This document shows positions 35,262-43,817 of a stretch of 64,000 nt of DNA, in pieces (the stretch's first letter is position 1; each line of letters opens with the position of its first letter). The position numbers were made by a program, and so were the translations under genes. The DNA is taken from the NCBI GenBank assembly GCA_963829725.1, contig CAWHJW010000010.1, forward strand, positions 434,001 to 498,000, in the 5' to 3' direction. The notes under the pieces are model-generated. The model was not told the DNA's origin. It searched no databases and saw only the letters and a list, made by a program, of their open reading frames with translations. This DNA is from RYN-230 sp963829725 (lineage in GTDB: Bacteria; Actinomycetota; Actinomycetes; Streptosporangiales; Streptosporangiaceae).

Positions 35262-35698
35262 CTACTGGCGGGGCAGCCGGACCACCGGCACGAAGAATTC
35301 GTCGATCTGCCGGACCGCGGCGATGAACGGGCCGGCATCCACCGGCTTGGTCACGTACGCGTTGGCGTGCAGCTTGTAGCTGCGCAGGATGTCCTCCTCG
35401 GAGGAGGACGTGGTGAGGATCACCACCGGGATGTGCGCAGGCTGGGATCGGACTTGACCCGCTCCAGGATCTGCCGCCCGTCGTACTTGGGCAGGTTGAG
35501 GTCGAGCAGGATCAGGTCCACCCGGGGGGCGCCGGCGTGCTCACCACGGCGGTACAGGAAGTCGAGCGCCTCCTCGCCGTCCCGCGCGACATGCAGCCGG
35601 TTGCGGATCTTGTTGTCCTCGAAGGCTTCCCGGGTCATCAGCTCATCGCCCGGGTCGTCCTCCACCAGCAGGACCTCGATCGGGTGCAGGTCGGTCAT
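35262..35698 (-). pseudogene. CheY-like response regulator (Rcp type), frameshifted
   Basis: From ATG 35698, with AAGGGA upstream, the receiver domain reads IEVLLVEDDPGDELMTREAF and then LILLDLNLPKYDGRQILERV, with the phospho-Asp in the second block. It stops early in DPSLRTSRW. The rest, IPVVILTTSSSEEDILRSYK and LHANAYVTKPVDAGPFIAAV, lies in another frame and ends at 35262. One missing base near 35434-35436 explains the break. It partners the CHASE3 sensor upstream; single-domain regulators of this type normally pair with such kinases. Confidence 0.75.
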
Positions 35699-35710
35699 GC
35701 AGGAATCCCT

Positions 35711-36451
35711 TCAGCGCTGCTGGCCCGCGCGCATCGCCTCGACTGCCGCGGCCACCGCCCACAGGTCGGCCGGGCCGGTCGGCTCGATGTGATGGCTGTA
35801 GCCGCCGTCCGCGACCTGCTGGGAGGCGGCGTGCAGCCGCCGCACCGGCCGCCCGACCGCGTTGTGCAGCAACAGGGCCAGCAGTACGGCAGCGATGACG
35901 AAGGCGGCCAGAATGGTGAGGTAGGTCACGTTCTGCACGGTCCGGGCCTCGCCCAGCCGCGCCGAATCCGCGGCGGTCGCTGCGGCCAGGCCGGCGGCCT
36001 GCCGGGCGAACAGGGCGCGCAGGTGGTCGAAAGCGGTCTTGCTCGCGGACAGCTGGCCCAGGTCGGACCCGGTCAGCGGGCCGTGCCCGGCGCGCTGGAT
36101 GAGCGGCACGGCGTAGTCGCGCCGCCAGGCCACCGCGGCCGCTTCCAGCGCGCGCAGGTCGCCGGCCAGCGGCTGCCCGCGGCCGGTCAGGGCCCGCAGC
36201 CGGACGGCCGCGTCCTGCTCGGTCACCCGCCCGGCGGTGCGGGGCTGCAGTAAGCTGCGGTCCCCGGTGATGCCGTACCCGCGGACCCCGGTCTCCTGGT
36301 CAACCAGGACGCCCTGCAGCCGGTAGGCCTGGGCCTGGGCCGGCAGGATGGACCCGGAGAGCTCGTCGGAGGCGTGCCGGGTGACGGCCAGGCTGTTTGC
36401 GATCAGCACGGTGACCGCCACCACCAGCACCGCGATCACGGCGAAGACCAC
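35711..36451 (-). CDS. CHASE3-HAMP membrane sensor lacking its kinase domain
   Basis: This 246-residue frame has two helices (VFAVIAVLVVAVTVLIANSL and a second near residue 175) flanking a CHASE3 sensor domain (QGVLVDQETGVRGYGITGDR) and a HAMP domain (AVGRPVRRLHAASQQVADGG). It then stops after EAMRAGQQR. Relatives continue into HisKA and HATPase domains, absent here and not visible in any frame. The first helix begins abruptly at the fusion point with the truncated phosphatase, so its normal N terminus is also missing. It is probably a decayed sensor kinase. Confidence 0.7.
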   Translation of the reverse strand: MVFAVIAVLVVAVTVLIANSLAVTRHASDELSGSILPAQAQAYRLQGVLVDQETGVRGYGITGDRSLLQPRTAGRVTEQDAAVRLRALTGRGQPLAGDLRALEAAAVAWRRDYAVPLIQRAGHGPLTGSDLGQLSASKTAFDHLRALFARQAAGLAAATAADSARLGEARTVQNVTYLTILAAFVIAAVLLALLLHNAVGRPVRRLHAASQQVADGGYSHHIEPTGPADLWAVAAAVEAMRAGQQR

Positions 36452-37260
36452 CCGGAAGCAGCAGGCCGGGGTGGCCGGCCTGGAGCATCCGGACCTGCCG
36501 CCGGTCCGCGCTGAACGCCAGGTGGGTCAGTGTGGCGAAGACATGATCGTCGGCGCGCTCCGCCATCAGCAACTGCTCCAGCAACCCGACCAGCACGGGA
36601 GGCGCGGCGCCGGCCAGCACCAGGGACCGCCACGCGACCCGCAGGCAGACGCCGAGCGCCGCCTCCTCGGCCCCGTGGCCGCATGCGTCGCCGATGACCG
36701 CGTGCACGGTGCCGTCGCCGGTCTCCACCACGTCGTAGAAGTCCCCGCCGAGCAGCGCGTAAGCACGGCCGGGGCGGTACCGAGCCACCACGTCCAGGCC
36801 GCCGGTGCGGATCAGCGGGGTGGGCAGCAGCGGCGCCTGGCCCTTGATCAGGTAGTCCTGCGCACCTGCGGCGACGGCGGCCAGGCCGGCGCTCTGTCGG
36901 CCAGTCCGGTCAGCACCACCACCGGGGCACCCGGCGCCGTGGTCAGCATCGCAGTGACCGCCTCCAGGCCCTGCACGTCGGGCAGGTGCAGGTCCAGCAG
37001 GATGCAGCCGGGCACGGCGCCGCGCCCCATCATGCCCTTGGCCTCGGCCACGACCGGGCCCAGGACAGCGAGGCCCGCACGCCGCTGTCCCCGAGCAGTT
37101 CCTCGACCAGCAGGGCGTCTGCGGGGTCGTCCTCGACCAGCAGCGCTGTCTCAGGGTCGATCTGCCAGCCAGGCTGCTCCTCGCCGTGGTCATGGCCGGA
37201 ACCGGGCGCGCCAGCCGGGCCGCGCGGTTGCGGCACGCTGGCCGGGGCTGAGCCGATCAC
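36452..37260 (-). pseudogene. Receiver-PP2C (RsbU/SpoIIE-like) phosphatase, degraded
   Basis: Pieces of one protein occur in successive frames: receiver start TALLVEDDPADALLVEELLG (from 37260); receiver middle CILLDLHLPDVQGLEAVTAM and PVVVLTGLAD; and receiver end AGLAAVAAGAQDYLIKGQ joined directly to the PP2C part TPLIRTGGLDVVARYRPGRA, LLGGDFYDVV, AVIGDACGHGAEEAALGV. It then ends at AGHPGLLLP. The linker between receiver and phosphatase and the last part of the phosphatase are deleted. At least two frameshifts plus these deletions make it non-functional. Confidence 0.75.
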
Positions 37261-37511
37261 CGGCCGCCCAGGGGGCGTGCAACCAACGACTGCTCCTCTG
37301 AGTGTGCGCCAGGCCGGGGACCGGGCGGGCGGCGCCAGGGTCCCGTCCGCGACGGACTAGTGCGGGGGTTCATCTGGGTCATCCGCTTCGCCCAGCCAGG
37401 TCAGTCCCGCTGGTATCGGGCCGGCCCGGGGCGCGGGTGCGCGCCAGTCCGCTCACGTTCCAGAATCTGGCCGGCCGGAACATCCCGGACGACGGCGACG
37501 CGGCCGGGCGC

Positions 37512-37790
37512 TCAGCGGGCGAGTGGGGCCGGCCGCCGCGCGGCACGGCGGACCGCCCGGCGCTCCTCTTCGCTCAGGCCGCCCCACACGCCATGGTCCT
37601 GGGCGGTCTCCAGGGCGTACTGCAGGCACTCCTCGCGCACCACGCAGCGGGCGCACACAGCTTTGGCCGCGGCCACCTGGGCCAGCGCGGGCCCGGCGGA
37701 GGACACCGGGAAGAAGAGCTCAGGCTCCGCCTCCCGGCATGCTCCGACGTCCATCCACGCCGACCCGGCCGGGGTGGTGCTCGTCGTCAT
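37512..37790 (-). CDS. WhiB-family iron-sulfur transcriptional regulator
   Basis: This 92-residue protein starts at ATG 37790. Four cysteines (C18, C46, C49, C55) in the spacing C-x27-C-x2-C-x5-C bind a 4Fe-4S cluster. GVWGGLSEEERR (about 67-78) and a basic C-terminal tail are the sigma-factor/DNA contact elements of Wbl proteins. It is only 19 bases downstream of the SigF-type sigma gene, so the two are probably co-transcribed. Wbl proteins act by binding a sigma factor, usually the principal one, and often respond to redox stress. Confidence 0.93.
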   Translation of the reverse strand: MTTSTTPAGSAWMDVGACREAEPELFFPVSSAGPALAQVAAAKAVCARCVVREECLQYALETAQDHGVWGGLSEEERRAVRRAARRPAPLAR

Positions 37791-37809
37791 GGGTATGCCT
37801 CGTGCGTGC

Positions 37810-38631
37810 TCAGGCGGCCGCGCCGCTCTTGTTTCCGTTGCTGTCCTGCTCGTCCAGCCCGAGGATCCGCTCCCGCAGGAAGCCGAGGGCGTGGGCGAGC
37901 AGCCGGGACACGTGCATCTGGGAGATGCCCAGCGCACGGCCGATCTCGGCCTGGGTCATGTCCCCGTAGAACCGCATCAGCAGGATGCGCTGTTCCCGCC
38001 GGGGCAGCTCGCCCCAGTGCACGGCCAGTGCTTCCATAGACAGGGTGTGCTCCATCCGCGGGTCCTCCTCGCCGAGGAGGTCGGCGAGGCTGGCCGTCTC
38101 GGGCTGGCCCGCCAGCGGCGCGTCCAGCGAGGCCGGCTGCAGCAGGAGGTCGGCCAGCAGCGCCTCGCGCACTTCCGCCTCGGTGAAGCCGCAATGCGCG
38201 GCCAGTTCCGCGTCGCTGGGGCCACGGCCGAGCTGCTGGGTCAGGTCGCGCATGCCCTCTCGCAGCTCGAGCAGCCGCTCCTGGACCGGGCGCTCGACGT
38301 GAACCTGCCAGCGCTTGTCACGGAAGTAACGCTTGATCTCGCCGGTGATGCAAGGCTGGGCGTAGGCGGCCAGGCTGCGGCCCACGCCGGGATCGAAGTT
38401 GTTGATCGCCTTGAGCAGGCCCACGTAGCCCACCTGAATCAGGTCCTCGGTCAACTCAGGGCTACGCCGGTAGCGGTTGGCGCAGGAGCGGACCAGCGTC
38501 CGGTACCGGCCCACCAGGACCTCGCAGGCCGCGGCGCGGCGCGGACTGCCGGGCAGCTCAGCCCGGATCATCGCCAGCAGCTCGTCGTCACCAGACTGTT
38601 CCAGCACATCGAGCGCACCGATTGTTTCCAT
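37810..38631 (-). CDS. SigF/SigB-family alternative sigma factor
   Basis: This 273-residue sigma factor has region 2 (EDLIQVGYVGLLKAINNFDP, then AYAQPCITGEIKRYFRDKRW), region 3 (GRGPSDAELAAHCGFTEAEV) and region 4 (YGDMTQAEIGRALGISQMHV). The length and region 2 sequence match the stress/sporulation SigB-F-G group that is controlled by anti-sigma factors and STAS antagonists. A STAS protein lies at 43.4 kb, but no RsbW-like anti-sigma gene is visible nearby. Its start codon lies inside one of two TTTCC-N4-GGAAA dyads. Confidence 0.93.
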   Translation of the reverse strand: METIGALDVLEQSGDDELLAMIRAELPGSPRRAAACEVLVGRYRTLVRSCANRYRRSPELTEDLIQVGYVGLLKAINNFDPGVGRSLAAYAQPCITGEIKRYFRDKRWQVHVERPVQERLLELREGMRDLTQQLGRGPSDAELAAHCGFTEAEVREALLADLLLQPASLDAPLAGQPETASLADLLGEEDPRMEHTLSMEALAVHWGELPRREQRILLMRFYGDMTQAEIGRALGISQMHVSRLLAHALGFLRERILGLDEQDSNGNKSGAAA

Positions 38632-38683
38632 GAGGAAAGAGTGTCACGGCCCAAGTCATCGCACAAGTGTTTCCACAAGGAAA
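38625..38683. promoter_or_regulatory. Two TTTCC-N4-GGAAA dyads at the sigF start
   Basis: TTTCCATGAGGAAA (38625-38638) and TTTCCACAAGGAAA (38670-38683) are perfect 5-bp inverted repeats with 4-base spacers, 45 bases centre to centre. Both are preceded by TG. The first contains the sigF start codon on the opposite strand; the second lies upstream in the leader. Two matched, A/T-rich dyads in such GC-rich DNA suggest a dimeric regulator controlling sigF. I do not recognise the binding protein. Confidence 0.55.
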
Positions 38684-38740
38684 AAATTTCTGGACTTCAA
38701 GTCAGCCGTGGCGGCGGGCTGCGCCAGGGCCGGCGGCCAG

Positions 38741-39190
38741 CTAGCTCGCCTGCAGGGCCAGCTCCCCCAGGCCCCGGAGCAGCGCGTCACGCCCCTCGGG
38801 CGTCATCGCCGCCAGCAGCTCAGCCAGGGCCGCGCGGCGCTGCTCACGCACCCATTCAGCGAGCCGGCGCCCGGACTCGGTGAGCGACAGGACGATCTCC
38901 CGGCGGCTGCCGACGGCACGGTCCCGGGCCAGCAGGCCGGCCATCTCCATCCGGTCACAAAGCCGGCTGGTCGCGGAGGCGGATGCCCCCACCTGGGCAG
39001 CGAGCTTGTTCAGGTTCAGCCCGCCCGCACGGTCCACGATCAGCAGGGCCCGGAGCTGGGCCGGCGGGACCGAGGAGCTGATCTTCTCCACCGCCCGCTC
39101 CGCCGCCTCGACCAGGGCAGTCAGGCCGCGCTCGGCTGGCGCCGCGTCGAGCTGCGGGTGACCGGAGCCGGGGACCATGTCAGCGCCCAT
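38741..39190 (-). CDS. MarR-family regulator
   Basis: This 149-residue winged-helix protein starts at ATG 39190. The dimer helix and DNA-binding domain read RALLIVDRAGGLNLNKLAAQ and VGASASATSRLCDRMEMAGL, with a wing DRAVGSRREIVLSLT. It lies about 110 bases upstream of the sigF gene on the same strand, so it might regulate or be co-regulated with sigF-whiB. Ligand and targets are unknown. It is distinct from the second MarR gene at 41 kb. Confidence 0.88.
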   Translation of the reverse strand: MGADMVPGSGHPQLDAAPAERGLTALVEAAERAVEKISSSVPPAQLRALLIVDRAGGLNLNKLAAQVGASASATSRLCDRMEMAGLLARDRAVGSRREIVLSLTESGRRLAEWVREQRRAALAELLAAMTPEGRDALLRGLGELALQAS

Positions 39191-39783
39191 CAGGCATCAC
39201 CGCCGGGCCGGCCCGCTGCGCCCGGCCGGGCCGTACGGGCCGGCCAGCAGGCCTCGCCACGTGCCTGAGCCAGCACGTGTCACCTCCGGTATCCGTCCGC
39301 TGCGCCGTGCACGACCGCGCCGCCGCAGCACACTCCCACCCTGCCCACCGCTGCAGCCGCCTGCCAGGGCCATATGGGCCCTGCTGACGGCCGCCCAGGT
39401 CAGCTGGCCCGGCCCGCGGGGTGCCGTGGGCCGGCCGGCCGTCGTCGCAGCGGGCCGGGTGGCGCGGGCCGGCCCGGGTGCACCCGGGGCGGCACGGTGA
39501 AACCGGTTTGGAGCCTATCAGCGCCGACATGGGGCCGCCCGGACCGTGATGGGCCGTGGCGCAGCCATGGCCGGACATCACGGGCATACAACTCAAGACG
39601 GCGGGTCCTTCCATGCTCTCGGCGGGCACCCCTAGGCGCTTCGGTGCTGCCGGACTACCCAGCGTTCCCCCGGCTACACCGTGGCGGCGGCGCGGCCCGG
39701 CCGCGGCCGGCCGGGCCGTTTACCCGGCCAGCTCCCGGGCAGAGGATGAGGTCACGCTAGGGGAACTGCGAGGAACGTGACAC
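39191..39783. other. Intergenic region between divergent MarR and glycosyltransferase genes
   Basis: About 590 bases without a supportable gene; every long frame has Arg/Pro/Gly-rich nonsense composition. A 10-bp palindrome AAACCGGTTT at 39500-39509 is the clearest dyad and could be an operator. The glycosyltransferase ribosome site GAGGA is at the right end. Otherwise I see nothing. Confidence 0.5.
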
Positions 39784-40890
39784 ATGCGCATAGCCCTGAT
39801 CACCGAGGTGCCCGGGCCGCTCCGGGCGGCACACGAGGACGTCAACCCGGCCGGGCCGGCCGCCCGGATCAGGGCTCTCGCCACCGCGCTGGCCGGGCTG
39901 GGTGCCCAGGTCACCGTGCACGGGCCGGAGTCCCCCGGGACCGGGCCCGGCATCCGGGCCTTCGCCGACCAGCTGGCCCGGAAGTGGCGGCGGGCGGCCC
40001 CCGACGTGGTGCACGCCCAGTCCTGGCTGGCCGGCCTGGCCGCGCTGGCTGGCGGCCGCGGCCTGAACCTGCCCGCCGTGCAGACCCTTCACCCGGTGCC
40101 GTCCGCCCAGGGCCGGCCGCAGCGCGCGGAGGGCGCCGACCCGGCCAGGGTGGAACTCGCCCTTGCCCGCGCCGCGCGGGCGGTGCTCGTCGGCACGTCG
40201 GACGCGGGTTCCGCGCTGCGCCGCTCCGGCGTGCCGCGGGCCTCCATCCGGATCGTCCCGGCCGGCGTGGACACGACCCGGTTCACCCCCGCCGGGCCGA
40301 CCGCGCCCCGCGGCAGCCGCCCGCGGCTGCTGATGGTGGGCGGGCTGGCCGATGACCCGGGCCCGGTCACGGCCGTGCGCGCGCTCCCCGAGGTGCCGGG
40401 CGCAGAGCTCGTCATCGCCGGCGGCCCCGCCCACGGCCAGCTGGCCACCGACCCTGGGTACCAGGCGCTCATACGGCTCGCCGCCGAGCTGGGGGTGGCC
40501 GACCGGGTCAGCTTCACCGGCCAGGTCAGCCTGGCCGACATGCCCGCGCTGATGCGGTCCGCCGAGCTGCTGCTCAACCTCGGGCCGGACGACGAGCAGG
40601 CCATGGTGACCGTGGAGGCGATGGCGTGCGGCGTCCCGGTGGTCGCCGCCCAGGCGGGCCTGCACGCGGACGCGGTCATCCACGGCACCACCGGAGTCCT
40701 TCTCTCCCCCGGCCAGCCTGCGGTGCTCGCCTGGCGGGTCCGGCAGCTGCTGGCCAGCCCGATGCGGGAAGGCATGGCCATCGCCGCGGCGAGCCGGGCC
40801 GCGGAACGGTACTCGTGGGCCCGGATCGGCCGGGAGACGCTGGCGATCTATGAGGAAGCGGCCCGCCAGGCCAGCATGGCCGCCGGCTAA
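39784..40890 (+). CDS. Family 4 glycosyltransferase
   Basis: This 368-residue GT-B enzyme starts at ATG 39784 with GAGGA upstream. The N-terminal Rossmann half has MRIALITEVPGPLRAAHEDV, where many relatives have a GGxxxH loop, and PDVVHAQSWLAGLAAL. The donor half has VPAGVDTTRFTP and the retaining-GT motif DDEQAMVTVEAMACGVPVVA. It should add a sugar to a lipid, protein or small molecule at the inner face of the membrane. It is followed about 95 bases later by a MarR gene; substrates are not predictable. Confidence 0.92.
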   Translation: MRIALITEVPGPLRAAHEDVNPAGPAARIRALATALAGLGAQVTVHGPESPGTGPGIRAFADQLARKWRRAAPDVVHAQSWLAGLAALAGGRGLNLPAVQTLHPVPSAQGRPQRAEGADPARVELALARAARAVLVGTSDAGSALRRSGVPRASIRIVPAGVDTTRFTPAGPTAPRGSRPRLLMVGGLADDPGPVTAVRALPEVPGAELVIAGGPAHGQLATDPGYQALIRLAAELGVADRVSFTGQVSLADMPALMRSAELLLNLGPDDEQAMVTVEAMACGVPVVAAQAGLHADAVIHGTTGVLLSPGQPAVLAWRVRQLLASPMREGMAIAAASRAAERYSWARIGRETLAIYEEAARQASMAAG

Positions 40891-40946
40891 CCGAGTGCGG
40901 CAGGTGGCCCAGCCGCGCGGCGGCCTCCCCGGGCCCGGCGCAGACC

Positions 40947-40985
40947 TTGGCGTGAGACAAGTGTTTCTCAGTACACTATTGCGTT
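40947..40985 (+). promoter_or_regulatory. Promoter of a leaderless marR message with an overlapping dyad
   Basis: TTGGCG (40947-40952) and TACACT (40972-40977) are spaced by 19 bases, and the -10 ends eight bases before the ATG at 40986. No Shine-Dalgarno sequence precedes that ATG, so transcription probably starts at or next to the start codon. The perfect inverted repeat AGTGT-N8-ACACT (40960-40977) covers the -10, an ideal place for MarR autorepression. Confidence 0.6.
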
Positions 40986-41465
40986 ATGGAAACACCGGCG
41001 CCAGACGGCCCGGCGGAGCAGATGGCGGCGCAGCAGGAGGCCACCCGGGTGCTGGCCGGCGTGGCCCTGCGCAGCCTGGACGTCCTGGACGGGGTCGTCA
41101 CGCGGGCCCAGTTCCGGCTGCTGGCCGTGCTGGCCGACCTGGGCCGGTTCCGGTCGGCGCAGGTAGCCCGGGCGCTCGGGCTCGATGCCAGCACGGTGAC
41201 CAGGCTGGCGGACCGCATGGTGGCGGCCGGCCACGTGATCCGGGGCGGCGACCCGGCACACCGCAGCGTGGTCACGCTGGAACTCACCGCCAGCGGGCAG
41301 GACCTGGTCGCCACGGTGGCGGCCGCGCGGGAGCGGGAACTGCGGCGGCTGCTGGACGCGCTGCCGCCGGACAGCCGCCAGGCGGTCACCTCGGCGCTGC
41401 GGCAGCTGGTGCGGGCGTCGGGCGACGGGCTTGGCGTGGCCGCCGAGCGGGCGGTCCCGCTGTAA
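40986..41465 (+). CDS. MarR-family regulator (probably leaderless and autoregulated)
   Basis: This 159-residue MarR protein has a winged helix with RSAQVARALGLDASTVTRLA and DRMVAAGHVIRGGDPAHRSV, and a long C-terminal dimerisation helix. The ATG has no ribosome-binding site and sits eight bases after a good -10. It precedes the GH15 gene by about 75 bases in the same direction and may regulate it or the upstream GT4 gene. The ligand is unknown. Confidence 0.9.
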   Translation: METPAPDGPAEQMAAQQEATRVLAGVALRSLDVLDGVVTRAQFRLLAVLADLGRFRSAQVARALGLDASTVTRLADRMVAAGHVIRGGDPAHRSVVTLELTASGQDLVATVAAARERELRRLLDALPPDSRQAVTSALRQLVRASGDGLGVAAERAVPL

Positions 41466-41540
41466 CGGGACCAGTGCAGGGCGAAAGAGCACGATGAGCA
41501 ACCAGCACGGCCCCGGGGCCGCGGCCGGCTTCCGCCGCAC

Positions 41541-42008
41541 GTGCTGCGCGAGTACGCGCTCGTCGCGGACGGCGAGCGGGGCGCGCTGATCGGGCCGCGC
41601 GGGGACGTGGCCTGGCTGTGCGCGCCCGGGTGGGACAGCGACGCCGTGTTCTCCAGCCTCATCGGCGGGGCCGGGATCTACGCGGTGACCCCGCAGGACC
41701 GCTTCGTCTGGGGCGGGTACTACGAGAACGGCTCGCTGATCTGGCGCAGCCGCTGGGTGACCAGCGCCGGGGTGGTGGAATGCCGGGAAGCCCTCGCCTA
41801 CCCCGGCCAGCCGGACCTGGCCGTGCTGCTGCGCCGGATCGTGGCGGTGGACGGCCCCGCCCAGGTCCGGGTGGTCCTCGACGTCCGGGCCGGGTTCGGG
41901 CGGAACCGCATGACGCAGGTCAGGGCAGCCCGGCGGCCAGTGGACCGCGCGGAGCGGGGCGATCCGGGTGCGCTGGTCCGGGGCGGCAGGCGCCCGGGCC
42001 CGCGGTAA
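41541..42008 (+). pseudogene. N-terminal part of a GH15 glucoamylase/trehalase-like enzyme, frameshifted
   Basis: The frame reads VLREYALVADGERGALIGPR, GDVAWLCAPGWDSDAVFSSL and WVTSAGVVECREALAYPGQP, the beta-sandwich N-terminal domain of GH15 enzymes. After GFGRNRMTQVR it loses homology and stops at 42008. Homology resumes in another frame as QPGGQWTARSGAIRVRWSGA; removing one G of the GGG at 41923-41925 restores a single frame. The start is also doubtful. The natural N terminus may be ATG 41494 (MSNQHGPGAAAG), which would need one extra C near 41532. Confidence 0.75.
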
Positions 42009-43269
42009 CGGGGCGCTGGAACTGCTCCTCACCCTGGACCCGGGCGAGCACCACGACCTCATCCTGGAACTGTCCGGCCAGCCGCTGCCCCGGCGTACGG
42101 CCCAGGCCGCGGAGGCCTGGGAGGCGACCGAGTCCAGCTGGGCGGCGGCCATCCCCAGCCTCGGGGCCAGCGTGGCCCCCGAGGCCAGCCGGCATAGCTA
42201 TGCGGTGCTCACCGGGCTGACCAGCCGGGGCGGGGGGATGGTCGCGGCCGCCACCATGTCCCTGCCGGAACGCTCCGAGGCCGGGCGCAACTACGACTAC
42301 CGCTACGTGTGGATCCGGGACCAGTGCTATACCGGCCAGGCGGTGGCAGCGGACGGGCCGCACCGGCTGCTCGACGACGCGGTGGCCTTCGTGGCCGACC
42401 GCATCCTGGCCGACGGCCCGGACCTCAAGCCGGCCTACACCACCGGCCGCGGGCCGGTCCCGGACGAGCGGGCACTGTCTCACCTGGCCGGGTACCCGGG
42501 CGGGTCAGACAAGGTGGGCAACTGGGTCAACCGCCAGTTTCAGCTCGACGCGCTGGGCGAGTCGCTGCAGCTGTTCGCGGCCGCCGCCCGGCACGACCAC
42601 CTGGACACCGAGCACTGGCGGGCCGCCGAGACGGCCGCGGCCGCCATCGAGAAGCGCTGGCGGGACCCGGACGCGGGCGTCTGGGAACTCGGCGACCGGC
42701 ACTGGTCGCACTCACGGCTGATGTGCGTCGCGGGGCTGCGCGCGATCGCCGCGGCCGGGGCGGCCCCGGCCCAGGCGGCCGCCTGGGAGGCGCTGGCCGA
42801 CACCGTGCTGGCCGACGTGGCCGCGGACAGCCTGCATCCCAGCGGCCGCTGGCAGCGCGCCCCGGACGATGACCGGGTCAACGCCGCGCTGCTGCTGGCC
42901 CCGGTGCGCGGGGCCGTCCCGCCGGGCGATCCGCGCGGCCTGGCCACGCTCGAGGCCATTGCCGCGGACCTGGCCCAGGACGGGTACCTGTACCGGTTCC
43001 GGCACGATCAGCGCCCGCTGGAGGAGGCCGAGGGCGCGTTCGTGCTGTGCGGCTTCCTGATGGCGCTGGCCCTGCAGCAGCAGGGCAGGCACAGCGAGGC
43101 GGTCGGCTGGTTCGAGCGCAACCGGGCGGCGTGCGGGCCCCCGATGCTGTTCACCGAGGAGTTCGACACCCACCAGCACCAGCTGCGCGGGAACCTGCCG
43201 CAGGCCTTCGTGCACGCCGTCATGTTCGAGTGCGCGGCCCGGCTGGCCGGGCCCTGGGACGGCGGGTAG
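41968..43269 (+). CDS. GH15-family glycoside hydrolase, catalytic part
   Basis: This frame encodes the (alpha/alpha)6-barrel of GH15 glucoamylases and trehalases: ERSEAGRNYDYRYVWIRDQC, YPGGSDKVGNWVNRQFQLDA, and near the end MLFTEEFDTHQHQLRGNLPQ with acidic residues in the usual catalytic neighbourhood. The true upstream part is the frame at 41541-42008. Intracellular actinobacterial members often hydrolyse trehalose, maltose or dextrins. If the frame break is real, the enzyme is inactive or made as two pieces. Confidence 0.82.
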   Translation: MRWSGAAGARARGNGALELLLTLDPGEHHDLILELSGQPLPRRTAQAAEAWEATESSWAAAIPSLGASVAPEASRHSYAVLTGLTSRGGGMVAAATMSLPERSEAGRNYDYRYVWIRDQCYTGQAVAADGPHRLLDDAVAFVADRILADGPDLKPAYTTGRGPVPDERALSHLAGYPGGSDKVGNWVNRQFQLDALGESLQLFAAAARHDHLDTEHWRAAETAAAAIEKRWRDPDAGVWELGDRHWSHSRLMCVAGLRAIAAAGAAPAQAAAWEALADTVLADVAADSLHPSGRWQRAPDDDRVNAALLLAPVRGAVPPGDPRGLATLEAIAADLAQDGYLYRFRHDQRPLEEAEGAFVLCGFLMALALQQQGRHSEAVGWFERNRAACGPPMLFTEEFDTHQHQLRGNLPQAFVHAVMFECAARLAGPWDGG

Positions 43270-43450
43270 CGGCGGGCGGCAACCAGCGGGGGGTCCAGGC
43301 ACGTATTCCTCCGGGTGCCCGGTGATCCCTACCCGGTCATGCCAGTATGCTGCCCCGGACTGTCCAGGTGCGGGCCGGGCGGCCGGCGGCTGGGGCGGCC
43401 CTCACGAGGCGGCCGGGTCCGCGCGGCCAGGGCGCGAGGAGGTGATTCGC

Positions 43451-43813
43451 ATGGGAGACAGCCCCGCCCACGACGACGGCGTGCTGCGGATCACCCGTAC
43501 CGGGCCACCCCCCGGGCTGGCCATCGCTGGCGAGATCGACGAGTCAACCTACTCGCCGCTCGTGGCCACCCTGGACGAGCTGACCCGGGGGCAGCACGAG
43601 GTCCACGTGGACCTGGCCGACGTCGTCTACTGCGACCTGGCCGGGCTGCGGGCCATCGTGCGGCTGGCCGGGCCCGCCGGGGAGGGCGGGGCCACCCGCC
43701 GGGTGGTGCTGCACCAGGTCCCGGCCCAACTGCGCGCGGTGCTGGAAATCATCGGCTGGGACTCTGTCCCGGGGCTCTTCCTGGGCCAGCAGGGCGCCTC
43801 CCCCGGGCACTGA
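43451..43813 (+). CDS. STAS-domain protein (anti-sigma antagonist-like)
   Basis: The start at ATG 43451 is chosen because AGGAGGTGA lies at ideal spacing; the product is 120 residues. GLAIAGEIDESTYSPLVATL and HVDLADVVYCDLAGLRAIVR form the STAS fold. The usual phosphorylatable position of RsbV/SpoIIAA (D-S-S/T-G) is here YCDLAGL, so the serine appears replaced and phospho-control by a partner kinase may be lost or changed. It may act with the SigF-type factor at 38 kb, though the distance makes that a guess. Confidence 0.85.
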   Translation: MGDSPAHDDGVLRITRTGPPPGLAIAGEIDESTYSPLVATLDELTRGQHEVHVDLADVVYCDLAGLRAIVRLAGPAGEGGATRRVVLHQVPAQLRAVLEIIGWDSVPGLFLGQQGASPGH

Positions 43814-43817
43814 CGCC

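Noticed and set aside
39500..39509. AAACCGGTTT as a MarR operator
   Set aside because: A 10-base palindrome with no nearby promoter elements is too weak to assign; it is mentioned only in the description of the interval.
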